Notes under the pieces: generated by a model | The model's input: only the letters and a program-made list of their open reading frames with translations | Told to the model about the DNA's origin: nothing | The model's database searches: none | Position numbers and translations under genes: made by a program | Assembly: GCA_949128115.1 (NCBI GenBank) | Contig: OX421962.1 | Span: forward strand, 98,424,836 to 98,488,835 | Direction of reading: 5' to 3' | Origin: Anaspis maculata | Lineage: Eukaryota > Arthropoda > Insecta > Coleoptera > Scraptiidae | DNA: 64,000 nt | Shown here: in pieces, positions 12,830-23,453 of the stretch | How the letters are laid out: each line of letters starts with the position of its first letter | How positions within the stretch are numbered: position 1 is the stretch's first letter

Positions 12830-12945
12830 TATCGAAATCTTTGACTATAAAGAACCTAAGGAGAAAGTTATGCCGACTACTGAGAGAGAAAGTTTTGCAG
12901 TTTTATGGGCCATACAAAAGCTAAGGTCATACATCCAACTTAACA
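12830..12945 (+). pseudogene. Gypsy RNase H remnant
   Basis: The plus frame contains KVMPTTERESFAVLWAIQKL followed by RSYI. This corresponds to the T-x-x-E-x-E-x-L-A-V-V-W-A block in the RNase H domain of Ty3/Gypsy pol. Nothing recognisable of RT or integrase lies nearby, so this is a short orphan fragment. Confidence 0.5.
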
Positions 12946-13229
12946 TATCATGCGACTCAGGTGCAGGTGCGATAAGTATAGTAGGTTCACTTGTACTGTG
13001 ACTCTAGTTGGCTGGGCAAATTTTCTACTTTCGCATTGTAGGCTTGCCGTTTTTTTACCTGATGTGAAACTGACTTCTCTGGAAGTAAAGTTATATTTCT
13101 TATCAAATTGATATTTAAATCTTGGGAAACTGACGTTGTCATAAGTGGAAGGGCGACTAGAGGGGCGCAGAGCTGTATTATCGTCATTTAGACACCAGAA
13201 CCCTACGGGGCCGCCTTCAATTTAAGTCA

Positions 13230-13480
13230 TCTTGTGACGGTCATTCAAGGCCGACAAAAACTCGTTCCGCCAAGCTCCAAAACGGAAGCAAATTACAAAT
13301 TACATACTCACGGAATTTCCGAGACGTCCAAAAGACTATATAACTTGGAACGGTTCACCCACAATTTTGCAGGTATGTCTTATGTGAGCGTCGTGGTCTC
13401 CAGCGAGCTTCCTAATGAATTGGTCACTTGCCTAATCTCACCGCTAAGCACCAATGTAACACCCTGGGCTGTTTAAGGAA
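13230..13480 (-). pseudogene. Possible minus-strand Gypsy remnant
   Basis: About 60 bp around 13360-13430 resemble 21405-21460, which belongs to a clearer minus-strand Gypsy remnant; both contain CAATTTTGCAGGTAT. Translation of the minus strand gives only a weak protease-like match with stops. The call rests mainly on that shared block. Confidence 0.25.
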
Positions 13481-13813
13481 AAGAAAATTGTAGTCATAAT
13501 ATATGTTATTTACGTGAGGAATTATGTGTACTTATATAAGAGAAAGGGTTCGTCCTTTGATTGTCTGGTAAGGCATTGAAACTAATTTCGATAGCGTAAT
13601 CGCTGCCACCACCGCAAGATCTGTTTTTCTTCCTTCTTGCGGGTCGGGAGAAGGGTGGACAACCGTTGAGCACACGGGGGTAGTTTGTGGTAGACAGACG
13701 TGCTCTATGATTTTCTTCGAAATAGAGGCTTGAAAAAAAGAATCTTGGAAATGAAGTTCCGTAAAAACATCCATGGGAAAATTTTTGGTAATACCAACCA
13801 ACAAACACTATAT

Positions 13814-14320
13814 TGTTACGAGCGGCGATCTTGTACATATAGGTAAACACTCGATGTTTCTCGATCTTTCCACCATTAGATCGCAGTGTAGGAGTCTGGA
13901 GCAATCTCGTGCATTCCAGAGCGTTGTATGTGAACCCAATGGGGACTTGAACGTTCGATCAAGGCACATCAGTCCACTTTGGCGGAGGCGCAGATTTCAG
14001 AACACATGGAAAGCATACAGGTAACGTGTGCGATTATTCAGGAATGATCTAGAAACCGCATATGCCAGACCCTCATGGAATTTGCTGGAAGCAGACAGAA
14101 ACTTCGGCAACATTATTCGGAGGCCTTATATAAGGCGTCAGCCGGGAGCTCGCGGCAGTAATGAATTAGATAGCGAGTAATAACAAGCGAAGTACCTGCG
14201 ACATAATTCCAAGCGATAATTGTTGGCATTTATTGTAGTAGTGGTACGCAGAAATAAACAGTGTGTGTTTTAAAAGTTCGTCTCAATTATATTCGAACCC
14301 GTACGCGAAATATCGTAACA
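13814..14320 (+). repeat. 5' LTR of the Gypsy element
   Basis: 507 bp that are nearly identical to 19248-19757. It carries a TATATAA box at 14127-14133 and an AATAAA polyadenylation signal at 14253-14258, giving the expected U3-R-U5 order. Relative to the 3' LTR it lacks three bases near 13920. Confidence 0.95.
14127..14133 (+). promoter_or_regulatory. LTR TATA box
   Basis: TATATAA about 190 bp before the end of the 5' LTR, conserved in the 3' LTR at 19564-19570. It is the probable core promoter for the genomic transcript, which would start within the following tens of bases and end after the AATAAA of the 3' LTR (19690-19695). Confidence 0.65.
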
Positions 14321-14322
14321 TC

Positions 14323-14333
14323 TGGTGTCAGAA
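14323..14333 (+). other. Primer binding site (tRNA-Leu type)
   Basis: TGGTGTCAGAA begins two bases after the 5' LTR. It is complementary to the 3' end of metazoan tRNA-Leu (the CTGACA-type acceptor end plus CCA). The match weakens after 11 bases. Confidence 0.75.
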
Positions 14334-14399
14334 AGCGGTATAATTGAGAGTAATTCGGCCTGCGACTACAGGACGTTCGGAACATTCGTGATTTGGTAA

Positions 14400-17300
14400 A
14401 TGCCGGAGACGAGAAGCATGTCGAAGACAGGAGTCGAAGACGCTGTGGCAAACATCATGGCGATGATGCAGCAGCAGAAAAGTCTTCAAGAAGAACAGGA
14501 GAAGAAGCGTCTTGAAGAGAAAGAAGAGGAAAGGAAGCGTAAAGAAGAACAGGAAAAGAAACGCGTCGTGGAGCGTTTAGAGAACAAGGCAGAACTGAAG
14601 AATCTTCTAGAAGGGCAAGAACAGGAATTAAGGAACCTGCTAGAAGAACAGGAAAGGAAACGCCTGGAGGAAAGGGAAGAAATATTAGCCGTTGTGGAAC
14701 AACAGACGCGGTATTTCGACGGCAGTGTGAACAAGCTGGAAGAGAAAATGGTTGCGATGGTAGAAAAAGAGGTGGAAGCGGTGAAGGCCAATATAACGAA
14801 GCTGGAGCAACAGGTTCAGAAAACCGCCGCCAGTGCTGCGATTGTCAGTTCAGCGGGTGTCCAACGTGTGAAGCTGCCAAATTTCGATGGGAAAAGCCCA
14901 TGGACAACCTATAAGAGGCAGTTCGATGCCGCTGCCGAAGCAAACGGATGGAACGACGATGAGAGAGCCACAGCTCTAGTCCTGGCTCTCAGAGGTCCAG
15001 CGTTGGAGCTGCTCCAGACGATTCCTGAAAGTGAGCAGAAGGACTTTGCCAAGCTGACTAGGGTCCTTGAGCTTCGGTATGGGGACAATCATGTGCGGCA
15101 GATCCATCAAACCCAGCTGAAGGCCAGAACACAAAAGAGCGGAGAAAGCCTTCAGGAATTCGAATCCGAAGTCCTGAGGCTGGTTCACCTGGCCTATCCA
15201 GCTCATCCAGCGGATGTTTTGGCCGACATCGCCAAGGAAACTTTCATGGGCGGAATAAAAGATCCAGAATTGCGTCAGATGGTCATGATCAGCAATCCAG
15301 CCAACATCAGCGACGCACTCATCCAAGCTATTCGCATCGAGGCTGCTAAGGATGCTTCGCGCCCTCATCGTCTTAGGGAGGTGAACTTTGACGAATCCGG
15401 AGCATCACATACTTCCGAGAAATCGGTGAAGGAGATGTTTGAGGAACTTCTTAGCGCCATGTCTCGGAACAGACCCCAAGGCGAGCCAAAAGCTGGAGGA
15501 AGACCGCGTTGCTTCGGCTGTAGAAAACCAGGACATCTGCTTCGAGACTGCAGGCAAAGGTCGAGTTCAAGTGACCGGTCCACACCGGGACGGAGAACTC
15601 CCAGCCCTGATAGACGCTATCAGGAAAAACTAATTCCAGCTAGCGCTAAGGGGCGCACGCTGGCACGCAGTCCTCAATGCCCCAGGAGTTACTCCGTCTT
15701 ACTGCTGCAGAAGTCACCCAATAGCCTTCTTCTCAGTGGAAAGATTGACGAGGACGATTGCGTGTTCGTAATCGATACGGGAGCCACGAAATCAATCGTT
15801 CGACGAGGAATTCTTCGACAGCAACGCATTGTGCCACTGAGGGACGGCGCTCGTTTGACTACAGCTACCGGAGAGTCTGCTACATTGCACGGAGAAGCTG
15901 AAGTAAGCATTCGCTTCGGACGATTTCTTCTGCGAGAAAAGTTCCTGGTCGCTGACATTGTTGACGACTTCATACTTGGCCTGGACTTGATGGATAAGTA
16001 CGGATTCATCCTGGATGTTGGACAGCGGACGTTGAAAATCGGGAACGAGGAATTGGCGCTTAGAACATCCATGAAGGCCGCTGAAGAAATCCGCCTACTT
16101 TCGGCTGAAACCGTTCGTGTAGCCGCTAACTCCGAGAAAATCGTGTGGGCAACATTAAGCGGACAACCTGGAGGACATGTCGCCGGCATTGCTGAACCCG
16201 ACACAGCTGCCAGCTGCATCATGGCTAAGACATTAATCAACATGGACAAGACAAAAATCCTGATCAGAGTCATTAACCCGAACAAGACGAGCAAAACAGT
16301 CAAGGAAGGAGAGACCCTGGGCAAGTGTGAACCCGTAGAGTGGATCTCACGTTGTGATGACATATCGACAAAGGCTGCGACTCCCAAGCTCTTAGAGAAA
16401 AAGCTAGTGGAGATGTTCTCGCCTGACTGGAAACATCTGAGTGGCAAGGAAAAGGAGCTTGCGACGCAATTCATCCAGGAAGAAGCTGCAGCCTTTGCCA
16501 TGGAAGGTAACCCTACCGGAAGGACCAACGTGATCCAACATCGGATTAACACTGAGAACGCCGCACCGATTCGACAGGCTCCCCGGCGCCTACCATTGGC
16601 GAAGCAAGAAGAGGTGTCGAAGCTCTTGAAAAACATGTTGGATGAAGGCGTGATCGAAGAATCGACGAGCCCATGGTCTTCACCGGTTGTTTTGGTCACG
16701 AAGAAAGACGGTAGTACACGATTTTGCGTAGACTACCGCAAACTCAATGATGTGACGAAGAAAGACAGCTATCCACTTCCTCGGATTGACGACACTTTGA
16801 GCACGCTGTCTGGATCGAGATGGTTTTCGACGCTTGACCTGAAGAGTGGTTACTGGCAAGTGGGACTCCACAACGACGACAAGGAGAAGACGGCGTTTTC
16901 CGCTGGGAGCGGCCTTTATCAGTTTACTGTGATGCCTTTTGGACTTTGCAACGCACCTGCCACGTTTGAACGTCTAATGGAGTGCGTCTTGCGAGGTCTT
17001 ACGTGGGAAACTTGCCTAGTCTACCTCGACGACGTGATGGTTATCGGTCGAACCTTCGAGGAGCACCTGAAGAACCTCCGGGAGGTAATTCGACGTCTTC
17101 AAGGTGCACATCTCAAGCTCAACCCAAAGAAATGCATGCTCTTCCAGAAGCAAGTCAAATTTTTGGGGCACGTAGTGTCGTCGGAAGGAATCGAAACCGA
17201 TCCAGCGAAATTGGATGCTGTACGAGAATGGCCACGACGGAGAAATCAGCATGAAGTCAGAAGTTTCTTGGGCTTATGCACCTACTACAGACGATTTGTA

Positions 17301-18341
17301 GAAAAGTTCGCTGACATTGCTAAGCCTTTACACAAACTGACTGAAGACCGTGCGCCATTCCTGTGGACCAAGGAGTGCGAAAACTCATTCAAGACTCTGA
17401 AGATTGCATTGTGTTCGAGTCCCATCCTGGCATATCCTCAACTGCATGGACAATACATCTTGGACACTGATGCCAGCAACACCGGAATTGGAGCAGTGCT
17501 GTCACAACATCAGCAGGGCCAAGAGCGAGTAGTGGAGTACTACAGCAAGGTGTTGTCCAAGCCTGAAAGGAACTACTGCGTGACGCGTAGGGAGCTACTG
17601 GCCATAGTGAAAGCTGTCGATCACTTTCACCAGTACCTCTATGGCCGGAAATTTTTGGTGAGGACTGACCACGCTGCCCTGAAATGGCTACTGCAGTTGA
17701 AGAATCCCGAGGGACAGTTGGCACGGTGGATCGAGAAACTGCAACAATATGACTTCAAGGTCCAACACCGCCCTGGAAGAAGTCATGGCAACGCGGATGC
17801 TCTTTCTCGAAGACCATGCAACGAAGACTGTAAGCACTGCAAGAGGGTAGACCAGCAGAATGGGAACGTCGAAGTCAAGGCAATCGTTTTCGACACCCCG
17901 AGAAATTGGACTACGGCTGAGCTCAAGAAGGAGCAGCGTGAGGACCCAGCCATCGGTACGCTTGCTGAAAGGAAAGAACTTGGCCAGGACAGACCGGAAT
18001 GGGCCGAGATATCTGGAGAAGGACCCGAATTCAAGGCTCTTTGGGCTCAGTGGAATTCTCTGAGGATAGAGAATGGGCTGCTGAAAAGGGTCTGGGAGAG
18101 TCCTGATGGAAAGAAGGAGATGGTTCAACTGGTGCTTCCCAAGAAGAGAGTGAGAGAAGGTCCTGAAGGAGATGCACGATGGCGTCACTGGAGGGCACCT
18201 TGGGGTGAACAAGACGTTGGCCAAGGTGCGCGAGCGGTTCTACTGGGTGAACTGCCGGAACGACGTGGAAACATGGTGTCGCCAGTGCGAGGTTTGTGCG
18301 GCCAGCAAAGGACCAAGAACTCGCAGCCGAGGGGAGCTTAA
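14400..18341 (+). CDS. Gypsy Gag-protease-RT-RNase H polyprotein (1313 codons, last part out of frame)
   Basis: One frame encodes Gag and most of Pol without a gag/pol frameshift. Residues about 20-135 are a Glu/Lys-rich coiled coil. A retrotransposon Gag core follows (LPNFDGKSPWTTYKRQFD near 160), then one zinc knuckle, CFGCRKPGHLLRDC at 371-384. The aspartic protease active site DTGA starts at residue 459. Reverse transcriptase carries the catalytic box YLDD at 875-878, and RNase H begins with LDTDAS (Asp 1022). All these key residues are present. The product would assemble the particle, mature it and copy the genomic RNA into DNA. Near 18159-18160 an extra base relative to the integrase frame shifts reading, so the last roughly 60 codons are not integrase-like and end at 18341. 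Functional integrase would need another copy or a ribosomal shift. Confidence 0.93.
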   Translation: MPETRSMSKTGVEDAVANIMAMMQQQKSLQEEQEKKRLEEKEEERKRKEEQEKKRVVERLENKAELKNLLEGQEQELRNLLEEQERKRLEEREEILAVVEQQTRYFDGSVNKLEEKMVAMVEKEVEAVKANITKLEQQVQKTAASAAIVSSAGVQRVKLPNFDGKSPWTTYKRQFDAAAEANGWNDDERATALVLALRGPALELLQTIPESEQKDFAKLTRVLELRYGDNHVRQIHQTQLKARTQKSGESLQEFESEVLRLVHLAYPAHPADVLADIAKETFMGGIKDPELRQMVMISNPANISDALIQAIRIEAAKDASRPHRLREVNFDESGASHTSEKSVKEMFEELLSAMSRNRPQGEPKAGGRPRCFGCRKPGHLLRDCRQRSSSSDRSTPGRRTPSPDRRYQEKLIPASAKGRTLARSPQCPRSYSVLLLQKSPNSLLLSGKIDEDDCVFVIDTGATKSIVRRGILRQQRIVPLRDGARLTTATGESATLHGEAEVSIRFGRFLLREKFLVADIVDDFILGLDLMDKYGFILDVGQRTLKIGNEELALRTSMKAAEEIRLLSAETVRVAANSEKIVWATLSGQPGGHVAGIAEPDTAASCIMAKTLINMDKTKILIRVINPNKTSKTVKEGETLGKCEPVEWISRCDDISTKAATPKLLEKKLVEMFSPDWKHLSGKEKELATQFIQEEAAAFAMEGNPTGRTNVIQHRINTENAAPIRQAPRRLPLAKQEEVSKLLKNMLDEGVIEESTSPWSSPVVLVTKKDGSTRFCVDYRKLNDVTKKDSYPLPRIDDTLSTLSGSRWFSTLDLKSGYWQVGLHNDDKEKTAFSAGSGLYQFTVMPFGLCNAPATFERLMECVLRGLTWETCLVYLDDVMVIGRTFEEHLKNLREVIRRLQGAHLKLNPKKCMLFQKQVKFLGHVVSSEGIETDPAKLDAVREWPRRRNQHEVRSFLGLCTYYRRFVEKFADIAKPLHKLTEDRAPFLWTKECENSFKTLKIALCSSPILAYPQLHGQYILDTDASNTGIGAVLSQHQQGQERVVEYYSKVLSKPERNYCVTRRELLAIVKAVDHFHQYLYGRKFLVRTDHAALKWLLQLKNPEGQLARWIEKLQQYDFKVQHRPGRSHGNADALSRRPCNEDCKHCKRVDQQNGNVEVKAIVFDTPRNWTTAELKKEQREDPAIGTLAERKELGQDRPEWAEISGEGPEFKALWAQWNSLRIENGLLKRVWESPDGKKEMVQLVLPKKRVREGPEGDARWRHWRAPWGEQDVGQGARAVLLGELPERRGNMVSPVRGLCGQQRTKNSQPRGA

Positions 18342-19236
18342 GACTTACAATGTTGGAGCGCCTTTTGAACGCATCGCGATCGATGTGGCTGGCCCGTTCC
18401 CGACAACGGAAGATGGCAACAAATACATCCTGGTTGCCATGAACTACTTCAGCAAGTGGCCGGGAGCGTACGCCCTGCCCAACCAAGAGGCTTCTACAGT
18501 GGCAAGGGTGCTGGTGGACAATCTGATAAGCCGCTTTGGAGTACCTCTGGAGCTACACTCAGACCAAGGACGAAACTTCGAGTCCAACGTGTTCCAAGGT
18601 ATCTGTACTCTACTCGGAATACAGAAGACCAGGACGACGCCCCTTCATCCACGGTCCGACGGAATGGTTGAACGGTTCAACCGGACGATTGAGCAGCACC
18701 TGTCAAAGGTCGTCAACGAGCATCAGCGAGACTGGGATCGTCATCTGCCGATTTTTCTGATGGCGTATCGCGCTGCCATTCACGACACCACAGGGGAAAC
18801 ACCAGCACGTGTTCTTTTTGGCCGAGAGCTTCGCCTCCCCTGCGATTTGCAATTTGGCACGCCGGAGAATGATCCGAAAGACATCCCCGAATACGTCGAC
18901 GACCTGAGGCAAAGAATGTGTGACATCCACGAGTTGGTTCGAAACCGGATTCGAATCGCGACCGACCGAATGAAGACCCGTTACGACTTGAAGGCGAACT
19001 CCACGGGATTTCAGGCTGGTGACTTGGTCTGGTTGTATAATCCTCAACGAAAGAAGGGAAGGTCTCCGAAGTTGCATCCGTCGTGGGAAGGGCCGTACAC
19101 GGTAGTCAAGAGGATCAATGACGTCGTGTACAGAATCCAGCGAGCCCCGAGAGCCAAGATGAAAGTTGTCCACCTTGATCGCCTTGCACGTTACTCCGGG
19201 AGTAACGATGAGCCTATTCGGGACGAACAGGCTTAA
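18172..19236 (+). pseudogene. Gypsy integrase, separated from pol by a frameshift
   Basis: The frame is a +1-shifted continuation of pol; its first ATG at 18172 is simply the first Met after the break. It holds the zinc-binding HHCC module (His 2, His 9, Cys 36, Cys 39), the D,D-35-E catalytic triad (Asp 71, Asp 131, Glu 167) and a GPY/F module (WEGPY, residues 305-309), with no chromodomain. This enzyme would insert the cDNA and make the 4-bp duplication. It overlaps the previous frame by 170 bases. The coding sequence is otherwise free of stops, so the break is recent or could be a sequencing error. It ends with TAA directly at the polypurine tract. Confidence 0.9.
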
Positions 19237-19247
19237 GAGGGGGGCAG
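19236..19247 (+). other. Polypurine tract
   Basis: AGAGGGGGGCAG lies immediately before the 3' LTR and is the expected primer for plus-strand DNA synthesis. It overlaps the last base of the integrase stop codon. Confidence 0.8.
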
Positions 19248-19757
19248 TGTTACGAGCGGCGATCTTGTACATATAGGTAAACACTCGATTTTTTTCGATC
19301 TTTCCACCATTAGATCGCAGTGTAGGAGTCTGGAGCAATCTCGTGCATTCCAGAGCGTTCTTGTATGTGAACCCAATGAGGACTTGAACGTTCGATCAAG
19401 GCACATCAGTCCACTTTGGCGGAGGCGCAGATTTTAGAACACATGAAAAGCATACAGGTAACGTGTGCGATTATTCAGGAATGATCTAGAAACCGCATAT
19501 GCCAGACCCTCATGGAATTTGCTGGAAGCAGACAGAAACTTCGGGAACATTATTCGGAGGCCTTATATAAGGCGTCAGCCGGGAGCTCGCGGCAGTAATG
19601 AATTAGATAGCGAGTAATAACAAGCGAAGTACCTGCGACATAATTCCAAGCGATAATTGTTGGCATTTATTGTAGTAGTGGTACGCAGAAATAAACAGTG
19701 TGTGTTTTTAAAATTCGTCTCAATTATATTCGAACCCGTACGCGAAATATCGTAACA
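19248..19757 (+). repeat. 3' LTR of the Gypsy element
   Basis: 510 bp, same ends as the 5' LTR (TGTTACG...CGTAACA), TATATAA at 19564-19570 and AATAAA at 19690-19695. The right-hand copy of the ATAT target duplication follows. Confidence 0.95.
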
Positions 19758-19761
19758 ATAT

Positions 19762-20270
19762 ATTCACAAAAGCAAAATAGATATTTACAAAGCACAAATA
19801 ATGAACAGCTAGCCAGTCTGAGCTAGGTATTCTCCATTTATCGAGTTAACTTGTGGGATGCCCTTCAAATAACTATAATAAACCATAACACGTGGTCATC
19901 GACACTAATGGTTACGTCACCGTGAAGCGTGTGACGTCAACCCACCAGGAAAGCGATTGTAGCAAATACAACCATTACATACACCGAGAGGTGACTCCTG
20001 TGATTACATCAGAGAGGTCATTTTTACGGTTGAAAATACAGAAGGGCATTATTTCATGTTTCAGTGAGAGAGTGCAAAACTCTCAAAGTGTTGACTCAGA
20101 ATTTAATGTCAAACTACATAATATGTGTGTTATGGATGAGTGTTTCAGGCAGTTTTGAATTCGTTTAGGCTGTTTTCATACTAAATAGTTCAGTCTGGCA
20201 ATGCTCAGCATTCTCCCTGACGGGCGTAGTAGGCAGCGCAATCCGACCGATCGAAAAAAAATAAATTTGT
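19762..20270. other. No recognised gene
   Basis: Flanking DNA of the Gypsy insertion. An 88-codon frame (19892-20158 +) has no recognisable motif. Confidence 0.45.
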
Positions 20271-20440
20271 GTATAGACAATACAAATAGAGAAGACCATA
20301 TGTTTATCACCACCGTCGTCACAGATATTGGGGCATCAAAAATAAGTCAACCTTTTTTTGAATGATGGACTCGCCTGGTTCCTACGCAACCGTAAAAATC
20401 CGTGACGACATATGGTCTTTCCTATTTGCATTGTCTATAC
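20271..20440. mobile_element. 170-bp inverted-repeat element (MITE-like)
   Basis: The first 32 bp (GTATAGACAATACAAATAGA onward, through GACCATATG) recur inverted at 20409-20440 with three or four mismatches. The interior is non-coding and no clear target duplication was found. Transcription would give a short hairpin. Confidence 0.65.
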
Positions 20441-21049
20441 TCTCCAGCGTGGTTTAGAATTGATTTTCTCGACATAATGTTTGGAAAATAGTTCAGTCTA
20501 TCCACCCCTGACGATTATTTCAATAACATCCAGTTGGACATCGGAAAAAGTACGTCTGAACTAAGTGTTGAAAAATACCTATTTCTTGGCCAACCAATCA
20601 GCCCAAAGTTGAAAATTTGAAAAACTGATTTCATAATAGGATTTCGGGAATGCCAAATAACAGGTTAAGACACAAAACAAGCCAACTTTGGGTCCTCTTG
20701 AATATATAAAAAAATAAGAAGTGATTTCTCTGACCTCTTCAAGAAATTATTTTTTCAAGCATGAAGGATGTAAGAGACATGACGATCAATGCCATCGAGA
20801 TTCACAATGGAGTCACATCAATCACAATCATCATCCCATTTGAGTGATACAACAAAATTGAAAGATGGTTTGGTAGGAGTTCTTGGACCGTCAACTTGAC
20901 AGGGCCCCCTGCTGCCCCTTATGGGGAAGCTTTTGTGCTTCCCCTTCTAATACCGTTCGATAGGTCTTGTAGAACACTTATACAAAAGGAATTTTTTTAT
21001 CATAAAATGCTGTATAGTACCGTTTTTTAATGTGTACTGACCCCACTAA
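20441..21049. other. No recognised gene
   Basis: No supported feature. A short near-palindromic patch GCCCCCTGCTGCCCCTTATGG at about 20900 is noted only. Confidence 0.45.
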
Positions 21050-21480
21050 TAATTGTCTTGGCTCTATCATTCTTGTACATGAGTTTTAGCGGTATTTTGG
21101 TCTTGTCTATTTTGATGAACGCCTTGAGTATTCCATGCAGTAGTAGAGTAGCTGTATTAGGTTTAGCCATGCTGGCGACATATCTTCTTAGGGTGAACGT
21201 TCAATGTATCCCACATGATTCTTTTCGATTCGCCCGCCATATACATGCATGGTTTTCTCTGTCAGCACACAAATTTGTCAAAACGATTCCATGGTCCATG
21301 GACCTTTTCAGCGCTACCTCTGAGACCGTTTTCACCGTATCCAAGGTCTATTTATTTTATTGGCTTCCTAAATATTCCGGCAAGCTCCACTGCACGGCTC
21401 CTCCGCCAATTTTGCAGGTATATGTCCCATTCGCACGTCGCGGTCTCTAACGAGTTTTGTAACAATGCCCACCGGCTACA
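21050..21480 (-). pseudogene. Decayed minus-strand copy of the Gypsy family, protease-RT linker
   Basis: On the minus strand, translated pieces align in order with the region between protease and RT of the 14-kb element. SKRIMWDTL corresponds to SEKIVWATL, and a MAKPNTA...IDKTKI block corresponds to its MAKTLINMDKTKI region. Stops and frameshifts are frequent. The long plus-strand frame here (21058-21450) is the antisense shadow of this remnant; the intact element shows a similar antisense frame in the same region. Confidence 0.5.
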
Positions 21481-22861
21481 AAATACCTTCTCCTAAGTAA
21501 CCATACATGACAGATTTATACTCTGCAGTTCGAGTAAAGTTTCAAAAGTTTTATAAAAGCTAACACACCTACGCCTTTTATAAGCTCATACATTTTGAAA
21601 TCTTTCTCGAAAATGTCTAGAATCGCGTATGAAAAACGACACAATAAATTTCACTAGTAGCAGCATAACCGAGAAATAAAGACCCCCGTCCCCGCATTTT
21701 GGCTCACCACTAATCTCGCAAACTTTTCGAATAGATCAAATTTTATGAGCCGCGAGATAAGGTTGAAAATTCCAGAGCGACCCAACTTCCGAGATATTAA
21801 TTTTTTGCTCCAAATTAAATCACGCAGCTCTCCATTTCAAAATCCCTGACAAATGTCCGTCCGATAAATTTGTTTTCATCCGGAACGCGCACGACATTAG
21901 CCAAGTTTCATGAAATATACATCGCCAGATCGACTCTGCTACGCAGACTATCCGTATATGGGGACGGCGCGTATAAATTTCCCATAGAGCCAGTCGGCAA
22001 CAGAAATTTGATACCAGTCCAAGTGTGCCCGGGAGCTCTGGAATTGATCCCTATTGTGAAGGACTTCATTTGAAGTACTACGTACTTACTTTCGACAATG
22101 GAGTGGAAAAACGCCGAGAGATTCGACAATTTAAAACTCACGCGACAAGATGTGTACGCATAGAAAAATCTTGGAGCTGGAGGTGGTTCCGTTGCAATTT
22201 TCTTGATTTATTTGTTTGGAACAATCGGCGTTTTCAGCATTTATGCCGCAAGGCATTACCGTTGTGCCCTTCTCTCCACTTTCCAATATTCGTTCCTGCT
22301 GACTTGTCCCTCCACCTCCTTAGCACTAACATCGGTGTAATATTCGAATAATATTCGACCCTGCTCCGGCGAAATGGGAGCAGAATTCAGAAACGTACTT
22401 ATGCGCTTTGCATTAATTTGTGTTTAAAATTGGGAAAGCTTATTTTCCATCGATCGTGCTTTTGATACCCCCTCCTGCTGACGGCATGGTTCCCACTCTT
22501 GTTTTCTTATTATACACACCCAGGCAGAATTCCAGGTACTTACTACTCTTGAATCTACCTACACCGTAATTTTGCAACGGCCACTTGCTCTGCCTTTTGC
22601 TCATGTAACGACCGTCGGAGGGCGTATTACCATATTTTCAAATATAACACCACCCGGGTTACCTTATAAATGTAAAAGCGCGACGCATGCCGAGATAAAT
22701 AAGCACGCCCCGGCCCGGGGATCGCAACGCGGAGAGATGACAATTTCTGCAAAGTTGTGCTGAAAATATGCAAAACTGTCCACTTTTTCCAGAATTTCCA
22801 GATTTTCCCCCTGCAGGATAATGCAAAGCTTAGGCTGCGGCGCAGATGTAATAACATATTA
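21481..22861. other. No recognised gene
   Basis: Only unsupported short frames on both strands. Confidence 0.45.
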
Positions 22862-23230
22862 AATTAAGGCGGCGCCACGCGGTAGCTGATGCGCGAGTAA
22901 ACTTCAGGAAAAGAACTCCGGCCAGTGTTAATTAAAAATATAAACGACTTGAAGGGATTTGCAAACATAAGAGGGCCAGGTTTTTTCTCTCGCAGGGGTT
23001 GGTTCTAAATTTGTACCTGCTTGTTGGAAGTGAGTGGGCATATAATATATAAGTATATATTTATTTATAGCAGGAAAAAAGCAGGGTTCTGAGGCCGCTG
23101 CTTCACCAAACGAAAGGTGTTGCGTTTTCCTCAGGGATGACGCAGGGCGGCCCCATCATTTTTAACAAACTCTTGTTCGAATCCAATCAATTTTGGCGGA
23201 TAAATCGGGAACTAAAAGAGAAGAGGCGCG
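22862..23230 (+). repeat. Dispersed repeat B, copy 1
   Basis: About 360 bp that recur in the same orientation at 26925-27270. Shared blocks include AGAACTCCGGCCAGTGTTAA and the GGCCGCTGC(C/T)TCACCAAA segment. The copies are diverged with small indels. No coding capacity is visible. Confidence 0.75.
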
Positions 23231-23453
23231 TTGTAAGAATAAGTAAAATGCCAAGAAACGGAACAATGAGAGAATTATTATAGGAATGGAGAGTTTAATA
23301 CAAACGCTATCGAAAAATGGACAAAAGCTATGGAAAAAGCAATGCGGAAACATTCGGACGGGGGACAGGCAAGCGAGATTGTTACGGATGAATTTTTGAA
23401 GAGTATCAATGAACATCAATGATGAATGGAGCGCAGTGGGCTGTGGGCCGACC

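Larger units (their letters stand above)
13810..19761 (+). mobile_element. Near-intact Ty3/Gypsy LTR retrotransposon
   Basis: A complete element: 5' LTR 13814-14320, primer binding site at 14323, gag-protease-RT-RNase H frame 14400-18341, integrase frame 18172-19236, polypurine tract, and 3' LTR 19248-19757. It is flanked by identical 4-bp direct repeats (ATAT) at 13810-13813 and 19758-19761. The LTRs begin TGTTACG and end CGTAACA, a 7-bp inverted repeat. By eye the LTRs differ at about 8 substitutions plus one 3-bp indel in 507 positions, so the insertion is recent. No envelope frame exists, since integrase stops 11 bases before the 3' LTR. Relatives in the window are the solo LTR at 43116-44461, the LTR and gag pieces at 52561-52823 and 55272-55649, and the decayed piece at 21050-21480. 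Confidence 0.95.

Noticed and set aside
15689..16699. 336-codon minus-strand open frame inside the Gypsy element
   Set aside because: It is antisense to protease and RT coding sequence with no domain of its own, so it is a codon-bias shadow.
19237..19247. Short envelope frame after integrase
   Set aside because: Integrase ends at the polypurine tract, leaving no room for an envelope gene.
21058..21450. 130-codon plus-strand frame resembling a membrane protein
   Set aside because: It is the antisense of a decayed minus-strand Gypsy remnant; the same antisense frame pattern appears opposite the intact element.
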